Shown here piece by piece: positions 37,664 through 46,978 of a stretch of DNA of 64,000 bases. Location of the stretch: contig NZ_CP069396.1 in assembly GCF_016887565.1 (NCBI RefSeq), positions 5,872,001 through 5,936,000 on the forward strand, given 5' to 3'. The notes under the pieces were generated by a model. It saw only the letters and a program-made list of their open reading frames with translations, was not told the DNA's origin and did not search any database. Source of the DNA: Archangium violaceum (GTDB lineage Bacteria > Myxococcota > Myxococcia > Myxococcales > Myxococcaceae). Numbering within the stretch: position 1 is the first letter of the stretch; every line of letters begins with the position of its first letter. A program made the position numbers and the translations under genes.

Positions 37664-38938
37664 ATGACGACGCCTGCCTCCCTGCTCGACGCCGACGTCC
37701 CGCGCCCCGTTCTGGACGTCATCGCCCGCCTCCGTGAGCTGGGCCATGCCGCCTACCTCGTGGGCGGCTGCGTCCGTGACAGCCTCCGGGGTGTGCACCC
37801 CAAGGACTTCGACGTCGCCACCAGCGCCCTCCCCGAGGAGGTCCAGCGCGCCTTCCGCAAGGTCATCCCCACCGGCATCCAGCACGGCACCGTCACCGTG
37901 CTCGCGGGGAGCACCCACGTCGAGGTCACCACCTTCCGCAGCGAAGGCGACTACCACGATGGTCGCCGCCCCAGCGCCGTCTCCTTCGAGAAGGACATCG
38001 TCAAGGATCTCTCTCGCCGCGACTTCACCATGAACGCCATGGCCTGGAATCCCGTCGGCCATGAGCTCGTGGATCCGTTCGGCGGCCAGGAGGACCTGAA
38101 GGCCCGGCTGGTGCGGTGCGTGGGCTCGGCCATCGAGCGCTTCTCCGAGGACGGTCTGCGCCCCCTGCGCGCCGTGCGCTTCGCCGCGGTGCTCGACTTC
38201 ACGCTCGACCCCGACACCCAGGCCGCCATTCCCGCCACGCTCCCCGTGTTCCGCAAGGTGGCCCACGAGCGCGTCCGCGAGGAGTTCGTCAAGCTGCTCC
38301 TCTCCAAGCGCGCCTCCTTCGGGCTCGAGCTGCTGGCCGACACCGGGCTCCTGGACGTGTTCCTGCCCGAGCTCGCCCGCGCCGACGCCGAGGCCGCCCG
38401 TCTGGCTCGGACCGCCGCTGCCTCCGCCCCCGCGGATGTGGAGATCCGTCTCGCGGCCCTGCTGGCGGATCTCGTCGAGCCCCAGGGCGCCGAGGAGATC
38501 GGTGTCCGGCTCAAGTTCCCTACCAAGGTCATCGAGCGCGTGCGTCTGCTCGTGGGGCTCGCTCGGCTCGAGGCGCATGTCGGGGACCCGGATCCCTCGC
38601 TCCGCCGACTGCTGGCGAAGGCGGGACTCGCGAACATCGAGGCGCTCACCGCGGTTGCCCGGGCCCGTGTTCAGGCTCGGAGTCCGGAGCGCCTGGCGGA
38701 GGTGGAGGTGCTCATCGGCCGTCTGCTGGCCCTGGCCGCATCGAAGCCTCCGCTGACGAGCAAGGACCTGGCGCTCAATGGCGGGGCGATCATGGCCGCG
38801 CTGGGGGTGGGTCCCTCGCCCATCGTGGGGGAGGCCACCCGCTTCCTCGTCGAGCAGGTCCTGGATGAGCCTTCGCTCAATGCGCCGGAGAAGTTGAAGG
38901 AGCTTCTCGGGAGCTGGATGAAGGCTCGCGGCTCCTGA
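37664..38938 (+). CDS. cca: CCA tRNA nucleotidyltransferase / poly(A) polymerase family protein
   Basis: 424 residues from the ATG at 37,664; an upstream in-frame start at 37,577 overlaps the polymerase stop and adds a low-complexity leader. Class II nucleotidyltransferase head: LVGGCVRDSLRG (about 26-37) and DFDVATSA with the metal-binding D-x-D, then the RRDFTMNAMAWN block and the EDGLRPLRAVRFA region. The C-terminal half is helical and has no HD domain. It adds or repairs the 3' CCA of tRNA; a poly(A) polymerase (PcnB-like) role is possible, since the two cannot be separated safely by eye. Confidence 0.88.
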   Translation: MTTPASLLDADVPRPVLDVIARLRELGHAAYLVGGCVRDSLRGVHPKDFDVATSALPEEVQRAFRKVIPTGIQHGTVTVLAGSTHVEVTTFRSEGDYHDGRRPSAVSFEKDIVKDLSRRDFTMNAMAWNPVGHELVDPFGGQEDLKARLVRCVGSAIERFSEDGLRPLRAVRFAAVLDFTLDPDTQAAIPATLPVFRKVAHERVREEFVKLLLSKRASFGLELLADTGLLDVFLPELARADAEAARLARTAAASAPADVEIRLAALLADLVEPQGAEEIGVRLKFPTKVIERVRLLVGLARLEAHVGDPDPSLRRLLAKAGLANIEALTAVARARVQARSPERLAEVEVLIGRLLALAASKPPLTSKDLALNGGAIMAALGVGPSPIVGEATRFLVEQVLDEPSLNAPEKLKELLGSWMKARGS

Positions 38939-39009
38939 CCTGAGCCCGCCTCGAGGGGATCCGTATCAAAAAGGCGCGAGTCGAATTTGGCGACTTCCAG
39001 ACCCCGGCG

Positions 39010-40401
39010 GTGCTTGCCGAGCGGGTCGTGGCACGGCTGAGCGCGCTGGGTGAAAAGCCAGACTCAGTCCTGGAGCCGACGTGTGGGGTTGGGAGTCTCC
39101 TCGTGGCCGCGCTCGAGGGATTCCGTCAGCTCGAGGTGGCGGTCGGTGTCGAGCTCAATGTCGATTACGCCGCCCGTGCGCGTGACGCGCTCGCGAGGGT
39201 TCCCACGGGGGCCAGGGCGAGCGTTATGGAAGGTGATTTCTTCTCGTTCCCCTGGCGGGAATTGCTGCGTGACCTGCCGGGCTCCATCCTGGTGATCGGG
39301 AACCCCCCGTGGGTTACCAACGCGGGGATTTCGCTCGTGGGGGGATCGAATCTGCCAGCGAAGGTCAACTTCCAGGGACGCAGCGGCATCCAGGCGATCA
39401 CGGGCAAGAGTAATTTCGATATCTCCGAATGGATGCTGATGAAGCTGTTCGAGCTGCTTTCGGAGCGCCGTGGAAGCCTGGCGATGTTGTGCAAGACTTC
39501 CGTGGCCAGGAAGGTCTTGTTACACGCGTGGTCGACGAAGCTGGGGGTGTCGAAGGCTTCCGTCTTCCGCCTGGATGCTCAGCGTTTCTTCGGCGTCAGT
39601 GTGGATGCGTGTCTGCTTCACTGCCGATTCGATGGGGCCGCTTCCCCTGTCTGTGCTGAATTCGATTCCCTGGATGCGGAGGCTCCATCCTCCTCATTCG
39701 GAGTTCGCGGAGAGACCCTCGTCTCCGATACGTCGAAATATGACCGTTGGGTGGAGTTGGAGCGCAGGTCCCGTGGGCCCCTCTGGCGCTCGGGATTGAA
39801 GCATGACTGCGCCAGGGTCATGGAACTGCGCGAGTCCGATGGCACGCTCGTCAATGGCTTGGGGGAGGCGGTGAGGATCGAGCGGGATTACTTGTATCCT
39901 CTCTTCAAGAGTTCGCACGTCGCTTCCGCGAAGACCGAAGCCCCTCGCACCTGGGTGATCGTTCCTCAACGCAGGGTGGGGGAGGAGACTGACTCCATCG
40001 CGCGGATTGCCCCAAGGACCTGGCAGTATCTGTGCGAACACGGCGAGCTGCTGGATGCCCGGTCCAGCAGCATCTACCGGAACAAGCCTCGGTTCTCCGT
40101 GTTCGGGGTGGGCGAGTACACCTTCATGCCCTGGAAGGTCGCCATCTCTGGCCTCTACAAGAAGCTGAATTTCCGCGTCGTTCCTCCCATCGGCGACAAG
40201 CCTGTCGTTTTCGATGACACCGTTTACTTCGTGGGCTGTGAGTCGGAGGGGCAGGCCATGCTCTTGAAGCGTCTGCTGGACTCGGAGCCCGCACGCGAGT
40301 TCTTCGAGTCGCTGATCTTCTGGGACTCCAAGCGGCCCATCACCGCGGAGATCTTGAACAGGCTGGATCTGGGGCTGGTCGAGCGCAGCCTCGTTCCTTG
40401 A
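39010..40401 (+). CDS. Orphan SAM-dependent DNA (adenine-N6) methyltransferase
   Basis: 463 residues from GTG 39,010, the first ordinary start in frame. SAM motif LEPTCGVGSLLVAAL (about 21-35), acidic loop VGVELN (near 45), and catalytic NPPW (near 97), the N6-adenine type. The C-terminal half (VPQRRVG ... YTFMPWKVAISG ... FDDTVYFVG) resembles TaqI/Eco57I-type target recognition. The conserved lead-in FGDFQTP is encoded in frame just before this GTG, back to a stop at 38,941, so translation probably begins earlier, at a rare ATC (38,959 or 38,965, after GAGGGG). No restriction gene is adjacent: neighbours are cca and mnmA. It may protect DNA, act as an epigenetic mark, or be what is left of a restriction system. 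Confidence 0.82.
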   Translation: MLAERVVARLSALGEKPDSVLEPTCGVGSLLVAALEGFRQLEVAVGVELNVDYAARARDALARVPTGARASVMEGDFFSFPWRELLRDLPGSILVIGNPPWVTNAGISLVGGSNLPAKVNFQGRSGIQAITGKSNFDISEWMLMKLFELLSERRGSLAMLCKTSVARKVLLHAWSTKLGVSKASVFRLDAQRFFGVSVDACLLHCRFDGAASPVCAEFDSLDAEAPSSSFGVRGETLVSDTSKYDRWVELERRSRGPLWRSGLKHDCARVMELRESDGTLVNGLGEAVRIERDYLYPLFKSSHVASAKTEAPRTWVIVPQRRVGEETDSIARIAPRTWQYLCEHGELLDARSSSIYRNKPRFSVFGVGEYTFMPWKVAISGLYKKLNFRVVPPIGDKPVVFDDTVYFVGCESEGQAMLLKRLLDSEPAREFFESLIFWDSKRPITAEILNRLDLGLVERSLVP

Positions 40402-40543
40402 GGCGTGGAGCGGATGTCCTTCGGGCTGCCTGCCCGCTCGGCTGGGCGCGGACCTGGCGGTGCCACGGTGGTTCGGGCGTGTGGGCCGGGATTCTCTTGG
40501 GTTTACGGGTACTTACGACAGTGTCGATATACCCTCACCCCGT

Positions 40544-40565
40544 CCCTCTCCCAGAGGGAGAGGGG
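40544..40565. repeat. Extragenic palindrome (REP-like)
   Basis: CCCTCTCC, a short loop, then GGAGAGGG forms a strong hairpin in the 237-bp gap after the methyltransferase gene, preceded by CCCTCACCCCGTC. This wording is a common intergenic palindrome in large GC-rich genomes. With no T-run, it is a REP-type element or weak terminator. Confidence 0.65.
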
Positions 40566-40638
40566 ATTTGTCCGAAGTGGAGAATGGGGTCGTCGGTGAT
40601 GTCGCACCCGGACGGGCCGGCGTGTAGATAGGGACATC

Positions 40639-41685
40639 ATGCGAGTCGTCGTTGCCATGAGCGGTGGAGTTGACTCCTCCGCCGCCGCCGCCCTCCTCAA
40701 GGAGCAGGGTCACGAAGTCATCGGTATCACCCTCCGGGTCTGGTCCTACGAGGGCAAGGCCCAGTGCGGCAGCTGCTGCAGCCCCGATGACATCGATGAC
40801 GCCCGCGCCGTCGCCCAGACGCTCGGCATCCCCTTCTACGTCGCCAACGCCGAGGAGATCTTCAAGGACCGGGTCATCAACCCCTTCGTCCAGTCGTACC
40901 TCGGCGGCCGCACTCCCATCCCCTGTGTGGCCTGCAACCGCGACGTGAAGTTCAACTTCCTCCTCAAGCGCGCTCGCGCCCTCGGCGCCCGTCTCGCCAC
41001 CGGCCACTATGCCCGCGTCGAGCAGCAGGACGGTCGCTATGTCCTCCGCCGCGCCGTCGACTCCGCCAAGGACCAGAGCTACTTCCTCTTCACCCTCGGG
41101 CAGCAGGAGCTCGCCGACATCGTCTTCCCCGTCGGCGGCATGACCAAGCCCGAGGTCCGCGCCGTCGCCGAGCGCCATGCGCTCCCCACCAGCCACAAGC
41201 CCGAAAGCATGGAGATCTGCTTCGTGCCCGATGGCGACTACGCCGGCTTCGTGGAGAAGGTCGCCGGTCCCCAGCCCGGTGGTGAAATCGTCGACTCCGA
41301 GGGTCATGTGCTCGGCACCCATGCCGGTGTGCACCGCTACACCGTGGGCCAGCGCCGCGGGCTCAACCTCGGGGGAGGGGAGGTCCGCTACGTCCAGCGC
41401 ATCGAGCCCGAGACCCGCCGCGTCGTCGTCGGCCCCGCCGATGAGGCCTCGCGTGACTCCTTCGGTCTCCTCCAGCCCCACTGGGTGGATGGGCCTCCTC
41501 CTTCCGACAAGTCCGTGCTGATCCGCATCCGCCACCGCCACCCCGGCGCTCCCGGCCGCGTCGAGGTCTCTCCCCATGGGCTCGTGTCCATCCGGCTCGA
41601 TGACCCCGCACGCGCCGTGACGCCCGGTCAGGCCGCCGTGGTGTACGACGGCGATCGCGTGCTCGGTGGCGGGTGGATTGTTTGA
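40639..41685 (+). CDS. mnmA: tRNA 2-thiouridine(34) synthase
   Basis: 348 residues. PP-loop SGGVDSS (8-14) activates U34 of tRNA Glu, Gln and Lys with ATP. Cys99 in PCVACNRD and Cys194 in SMEICF are the nucleophile and persulfide cysteines; GHYAR and the C-terminal beta domain (YTVGQRRGL) are in place. Length is normal. The extra CGSCC near 43-47 occurs in many bacterial homologues. The gene stands alone, 237 bp after the methyltransferase and 154 bp before the SPOR gene. Function is housekeeping: accurate decoding of two-fold codons. Confidence 0.97.
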   Translation: MRVVVAMSGGVDSSAAAALLKEQGHEVIGITLRVWSYEGKAQCGSCCSPDDIDDARAVAQTLGIPFYVANAEEIFKDRVINPFVQSYLGGRTPIPCVACNRDVKFNFLLKRARALGARLATGHYARVEQQDGRYVLRRAVDSAKDQSYFLFTLGQQELADIVFPVGGMTKPEVRAVAERHALPTSHKPESMEICFVPDGDYAGFVEKVAGPQPGGEIVDSEGHVLGTHAGVHRYTVGQRRGLNLGGGEVRYVQRIEPETRRVVVGPADEASRDSFGLLQPHWVDGPPPSDKSVLIRIRHRHPGAPGRVEVSPHGLVSIRLDDPARAVTPGQAAVVYDGDRVLGGGWIV

Positions 41686-41839
41686 GCCGTGCCGCAACGA
41701 TCCCGGCGTGACGCTTCGCACGCCCTGAATTTGACCGACCTGTAGGCGGGGCGTACCTTCCGACGCACCTCGACGCTACAGGCCGCGACACACTCGTGTG
41801 GCCGCGCCGGGGTGTCGTACACGCGAGGAACACCACGCC

Positions 41840-42742
41840 ATGCGCGATGCCCACCGGATGAAAGAGAAGTTCGACGTCTCGCTCGACAACCGGCAGATCG
41901 TCAGCCTGTTGATCGCGGGGATCATCGTGATGGGAGCCGTGTTCGTGCTCGGCGTCGTGGTGGGCAAGCAGCTCGCCGGCAACGCCCAGGCCGCCGCCGC
42001 ACCGGATCTCCTGTCCGCGCTCGACGCCAACGCTCAGGCCCTTCAGCAGGCCCGCGAGGCCGAGTCCCCGCTCACCTTCCAGGACGAGCTCACCAAGAGG
42101 AGCGGCTCCGAGCCCGCGCCCTCCAACTCCAAGCCCGGCACCGTCACGGTCGCCATCCCTCCGCCGGCTCCCAAGCCCAAGCCCGCCGAGGAGCCGAAGG
42201 TGGCCGACGCCAGTCCCGCCGGGGCCGTCGACCCCTCGGACGCCTCCGAGCCCGCCCCCAGCCCCACGGATGACGACTACGCGCCCGCGCCTGGCACCGC
42301 CACCGCGAAGCCCGAGGCGCCCAAGGCCGCCGAGCCCAAGCCGGCCACTCCCAAGCCCGCCGAGACCAAGGTGGCCGACAGCAAGCCCGCTCCCTCTCCT
42401 GGCAAGGTGGAGCCCGCTCCCGTGCCGACCCGCACCACGGCCCCGGGCAGCGGCTTGAAGGAGGCCATCGCCCGCGCCGCCCAGAAGCCCACCGAGGCCG
42501 TCCCGGGCGGTGCCTTCACCCTGCAGATCTCCGCCTTCCAGAACCGTCCGGAGGCCGAGCGTTTCGCCGCGAAGCTGCGTGATCGGGGTTACGCGCCGTA
42601 CATCGTCTCCGCCGAGGTCCCCAACAAGGGCACCTGGTACCGCGTCCGCATGGGCAGCTTCCCCTCCAAGGATGCCGCGTCCCGCTATCTGGCCGACTTC
42701 AAGCGCGAGACCCAGCTCCAGGCGTTCGTGGCCGGCAACTAG
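41840..42742 (+). CDS. Membrane-anchored SPOR-domain protein
   Basis: 300 residues from the ATG at 41,840. One membrane segment near the N-terminus (about 19-43, IVSLLIAGIIVMGAVFVLGV) with a positively charged cytoplasmic start, then about 170 residues rich in Pro, Lys and Ala (a flexible periplasmic spacer), then a C-terminal SPOR domain (about 225-298: FTLQISAFQNRPEAERFAAK ... WYRVRMGSF). SPOR domains bind denuded peptidoglycan at the division septum, so this is probably a cell-division or cell-pole protein of the FtsN/DedD kind. The longer frame from 41,798 lacks a ribosome site. Confidence 0.9.
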   Translation: MRDAHRMKEKFDVSLDNRQIVSLLIAGIIVMGAVFVLGVVVGKQLAGNAQAAAAPDLLSALDANAQALQQAREAESPLTFQDELTKRSGSEPAPSNSKPGTVTVAIPPPAPKPKPAEEPKVADASPAGAVDPSDASEPAPSPTDDDYAPAPGTATAKPEAPKAAEPKPATPKPAETKVADSKPAPSPGKVEPAPVPTRTTAPGSGLKEAIARAAQKPTEAVPGGAFTLQISAFQNRPEAERFAAKLRDRGYAPYIVSAEVPNKGTWYRVRMGSFPSKDAASRYLADFKRETQLQAFVAGN

Positions 42743-42792
42743 ACGGTGCGTCGGTGGCGAGGGGGCGTCCGGAGTGCTATGGGCGCCCCTGA

Positions 42793-43992
42793 ATGGATCT
42801 CCTCGACAACGTCATCCAGCCGTACGCCTGGGGTTCTCGGACCGCCATCGCCGAGCTGCTCGGGCAGCCCTCTCCCTCCGCCTCCTGTCAGGCCGAGCTG
42901 TGGATGGGCGCCCACCCCGGAGCCCCGTCGCGCGTGCGCCGGGGGTCGGACGTGCGGACGCTGCTGGAGGCCATCCGGTCCGCGCCGGAGCGCGAACTCG
43001 GTGAGGCCGTGGCCCGCCGGTTCGGGCAGGACCTGCCCTTCCTGCTCAAGGTGCTCGCCGCGGAGACCCCGCTGTCCCTGCAGACCCACCCGAGCCTCGC
43101 CCAGGCGCGCGAGGGTTATGCGCGGGAGAACGCGCTCGGCGTGCCGCTGAGCGCCCCGCACCGCAACTACAAGGACGCCAACCACAAGCCCGAGCTCATC
43201 TGCGCGCTGACGCCGTTCGATGCACTCTGTGGGTTCCGCCGCGCGGACGAGACGCTCGCGCTGCTCGACATGCTCGGCGTGGGGGCCCTCGAGCCGCTGC
43301 TCGCTCCGCTGCGTGCCTCGCCCGACGCGCGGGGGATCGCGCGCATGTTCGAGACGTTGATGACGCTCCCTCGCGAGCAGCGCGGGCCCCTGGTGGACGC
43401 GGTGGTCGCGGCCTGCGCGGTGCGCGCGGAGCAGGGGAGCCGTTTCGCCGAGGAGCTGCGCTGGGCCGTCCGGCTCGGCGAACTCTACCCGGGCGATCCC
43501 GGCGTCATCGGCGCGCTGCTGCTCAACCTGGTGCGGCTGCGACCGGGCGAGGCCATCTATCTGTCCGCCGGCAACCTCCACGCGTACCTGCGGGGCGTCG
43601 GCGTGGAGATCATGGCCAACTCGGACAACGTGCTGCGGGGCGGGTGCACGCCCAAGCACGTGGACGTCCCGGAGTTGCTCCGCGTGCTGGATTTCCGGTG
43701 TGGCCCCATCGCCCTCGTCCCCGAGTCCTCCACGGATGGGGTGGAGTTCGTCTATCCCACGCCCACCGAGGAGTTCCGCCTCTCGCGCATCCAGCTCCAC
43801 CCCGGGGTGTCCTCGCGGCCGGAGCGGCGGGGGCCGGAGATCCTCCTGTGCACCAGCGGCGCCGCCCGGCTGTCGGTGGGCGGCCAGGCGCTCGCGCTGC
43901 CCCGGGGCGCGTCAGTGTTCGTGAGCGCGGCGGATGGCGCCTACACGCTCGAGGGCGACGGGGTCGTCTTCCGCGCGACCTCCGGCGTCTGA
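42793..43992 (+). CDS. manA: Mannose-6-phosphate isomerase, class I
   Basis: 399 residues. Zinc ligands are visible: Gln97 and His99 (LQTHPS), Glu134 (HKPEL) and His263 (AGNLHAYLRG); the catalytic Arg/Lys blocks YKDANHKP and RGGCTPKHVD are present. It interconverts fructose-6-P and mannose-6-P, feeding GDP-mannose for exopolysaccharide, O-antigen and fruiting-body matrix. It ends four bases before the converging lipoprotein gene. The 50-bp gap after the SPOR gene suggests possible read-through from it. Confidence 0.95.
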   Translation: MDLLDNVIQPYAWGSRTAIAELLGQPSPSASCQAELWMGAHPGAPSRVRRGSDVRTLLEAIRSAPERELGEAVARRFGQDLPFLLKVLAAETPLSLQTHPSLAQAREGYARENALGVPLSAPHRNYKDANHKPELICALTPFDALCGFRRADETLALLDMLGVGALEPLLAPLRASPDARGIARMFETLMTLPREQRGPLVDAVVAACAVRAEQGSRFAEELRWAVRLGELYPGDPGVIGALLLNLVRLRPGEAIYLSAGNLHAYLRGVGVEIMANSDNVLRGGCTPKHVDVPELLRVLDFRCGPIALVPESSTDGVEFVYPTPTEEFRLSRIQLHPGVSSRPERRGPEILLCTSGAARLSVGGQALALPRGASVFVSAADGAYTLEGDGVVFRATSGV

Positions 43993-43995
43993 GCC

Positions 43996-44616
43996 TCACT
44001 CCGTCTGGGAGTTACGGCTCCACTTGTCCACGTTGCCGTCGCCGTCCAGGTCCTCGCCGATGCGATCCACCTGGTCCTTCTCCCAGTACTCCCAGTAGTC
44101 CACGCGGCCGTCGCTGTTGGAGTCCCGCTCCTTGCGCGCCAGCTTGCCCCGCTCGTAGTACGCCCACTCGTCCGTCCGGCCATCCCCGTTCAGATCCCGC
44201 TCCTTCCGGACGTTGACGCCCTTCTCGTAGTAGGCGACCGAGTCCACCTTCCCGTCGAAGTCCAGGTCCATCGCCTCGCGCTCGCGCTCCCCGCGGGCGT
44301 CGTAGTACGTGGTGAGGTCCACCCGGTCGTCCCAGTTGATGTCCAGCTCCTTGCGGACCATCCGCGCGTGGCTCTGCCCCTCCGCCCCGCGCTCCTCCAC
44401 CGAGTAGACCCACACGTCCGCCTTGCCGTCGGCGTTGGTGTCCCGCTCCGACACCTTCTCGTTGGACGCCGGCTTGGGGCGGATGGGCTCCGGGGCCGGC
44501 TGCCCGGCCTCCTTCTTCTCCACCTCTGGCTGCTTCGCTCCCTTGTCGGACGCGCACCCACAGAGGCCCACCAGTGCGAGCCCCACCACCCACTTGCTCA
44601 TCGAGGACATCACCAC
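43996..44616 (-). CDS. Lipoprotein with six EF-hand-like calcium loops
   Basis: 206 residues. Lipoprotein signal with lipobox LCGC (Cys near 21), a Lys/Glu/Pro linker, then six repeats of about 22-30 residues, each carrying a D-x-N/D-x-D-G-x-x-D loop: [54 protein letters not shown], mostly followed by an aromatic residue. This resembles the dockerin/FG-GAP-like or EF-hand calcium loops of secreted proteins, and calcium binding is likely. It faces manA tail to tail. A second Met two codons in (44,610) is an equally good start. Role unknown; a calcium-dependent cell-surface adhesin is one possibility. Confidence 0.85.
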   Translation of the reverse strand: MVMSSMSKWVVGLALVGLCGCASDKGAKQPEVEKKEAGQPAPEPIRPKPASNEKVSERDTNADGKADVWVYSVEERGAEGQSHARMVRKELDINWDDRVDLTTYYDARGEREREAMDLDFDGKVDSVAYYEKGVNVRKERDLNGDGRTDEWAYYERGKLARKERDSNSDGRVDYWEYWEKDQVDRIGEDLDGDGNVDKWSRNSQTE

Positions 44617-44668
44617 TCCTGGCGCCAGTTCGCCGGCCGGTTCACGGGCCCCGAAAACAGCGCTTCAA

Positions 44669-44709
44669 TGGCCATGTAAGTCCATATATTTTCACATATC
44701 GCCATGGCC
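44669..44709 (+). promoter_or_regulatory. AT-rich promoter and inverted repeat before the RHH gene
   Basis: GGCCATG at 44,670-44,676 mirrors CATGGCC at 44,703-44,709 around an AT-rich centre containing TATATT (44,685-44,690), a possible -10. The start codon lies about 14 bases after it with no clear ribosome site, so a very short or absent leader is possible. It may be the operator of the RHH protein. Confidence 0.35.
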
Positions 44710-44885
44710 CGAAAGAAGATCAGCACGACCATCTACATCACGCCGGAGCAGAACGATCTGCTCAAGGCGTTGAATCAGAAGACCAAGGTCCCGGTGGCCG
44801 AGTACATCCGGCAGGGGATCGATCTCGTGCTGGAGAAGTACAAGGCGCAGCTGCCCGGGCAGGCCTCTTTCGACGAGCTCGAGCC

Positions 44886-44889
<4 letters not shown>
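44704..44889 (+). CDS. Small ribbon-helix-helix DNA-binding protein
   Basis: 61 residues, [20 protein letters not shown] and on: a beta strand (STTIYI) followed by two helices with [11 protein letters not shown], the RHH fold of Arc/MetJ/CopG-type repressors and antitoxins. There is no toxin gene next to it; instead its stop overlaps the start of the UDP-glucuronate decarboxylase-like gene (ATGA), so the two are translationally coupled. It may autoregulate this sugar operon through the inverted repeat over its own start. Confidence 0.85.
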
Positions 44890-45863
<974 letters not shown>

Positions 45864-45915
45864 CTTCCCGGCGGTTTTCTCACGGTCGCCACTGTTGAGT
45901 GGCAGGAGTGTCGCG

Positions 45916-46842
45916 GTGAAAGTCCTCGTGACTGGTGGGGCGGGTTTCATCGGCTCGCACGTGTGTGACGCGTTCGTGCGCGCGGGCCATGAGGTCATCG
46001 CGCTGGACAACCTGTCGAGCGGGAAGAAGGAGAACCTGGACCCCAGGGTGCGCCTGGAGGTCATGGACATCCGCAGCCCGGAGGCCGCGGGCCTCATCCG
46101 GGCCGAGCGCCCGCAGGTGCTCTGCCACCTGGCGGCGCAGATGGACGTGCGCCGCAGCGTGGAGGATCCGCGCTTCGACGCGGACGCCAACATCCTCGGG
46201 TTCCTCAACCTGCTGGAGGCCTCGCGCGTCTCGGGTGTTCAGAAGGTGGTGTTCAGCTCGACCGGTGGGGCCATCTACGGCGAGCAGGACGTCTTCCCCG
46301 CCCCGGAGAACCACCCGACGCGGCCCGTGTCGCCCTATGGCGTCTCCAAGGCCGCTGGCGAAATCTACCTCGGCTACTACAAGGCCCAGTACGGGATGAA
46401 GTACGCCGCCCTGCGTTACGCCAATGTGTACGGCCCGCGGCAGAACCCGCACGGCGAGGCCGGCGTGGTGTCCATCTTCTGCCAGCGCCTGCTGGGCGGG
46501 AAGGACTGCACCATCTACGGCGAGGGCAAGCAGACGCGCGACTTCGTCTACGTGGAGGACGTGGCCCGCGCCAACCTGCTGGCGGTGGAGAAGGACGTGG
46601 TGGGCCCGGTGAACATCGGCACCGGCGTGGAGACGGACATCAACCGGCTCTACACCCTGCTGGCCCAGGCGGCGGGCGTGGACAAGCCGGCCGTGCTCGC
46701 TCCCGGCAGGCCGGGCGAGCAGATGCGCTCCTGTGTGGACAACTCCCTGGCGCGCCGGGTGCTGGGCTGGCAGCCGTCCGTGGAGCTCCCCGAGGGCCTC
46801 CGTCGCACCCTGGCCTTCTTCCGCGAGCACACCACCCGCTAG
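45916..46842 (+). CDS. NAD-dependent nucleotide-sugar epimerase (UDP-glucose 4-epimerase type)
   Basis: 308 residues from the GTG at 45,916 with GGAG upstream; longer frames extend into the previous gene. NAD loop GGAGFIGSHV (7-16), SSTGGAIYGE with the catalytic Ser/Thr, and YGVSKAAGE with Tyr-x3-Lys. The QMDVRRSVEDP and RYANVYGPRQNP blocks are typical of short GalE-like epimerases acting on UDP-glucose/galactose or N-acetyl forms. With its neighbour it forms a small nucleotide-sugar operon, closed by a hairpin at 46,851. Confidence 0.9.
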   Translation: MKVLVTGGAGFIGSHVCDAFVRAGHEVIALDNLSSGKKENLDPRVRLEVMDIRSPEAAGLIRAERPQVLCHLAAQMDVRRSVEDPRFDADANILGFLNLLEASRVSGVQKVVFSSTGGAIYGEQDVFPAPENHPTRPVSPYGVSKAAGEIYLGYYKAQYGMKYAALRYANVYGPRQNPHGEAGVVSIFCQRLLGGKDCTIYGEGKQTRDFVYVEDVARANLLAVEKDVVGPVNIGTGVETDINRLYTLLAQAAGVDKPAVLAPGRPGEQMRSCVDNSLARRVLGWQPSVELPEGLRRTLAFFREHTTR

Positions 46843-46850
46843 CCGTCCCG

Positions 46851-46867
46851 CCCACCCCCCGGGTGGG
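46851..46867 (+). terminator. Hairpin after the epimerase gene
   Basis: CCCACCC, a three-base loop and GGGTGGG, nine bases after the epimerase stop. No T-run follows, so its strength as an intrinsic terminator is uncertain. Confidence 0.5.
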
Positions 46868-46978
46868 TGACGCATCCCGGCGGCAACCCGCTTGCCCGCC
46901 GGGCTCTCGGATGCATGGATTTTGGTGGGCTTCGGTGTTAGTCAAGCCGGCTTCGACGTAGCAAGAGGCCCCCCTACC

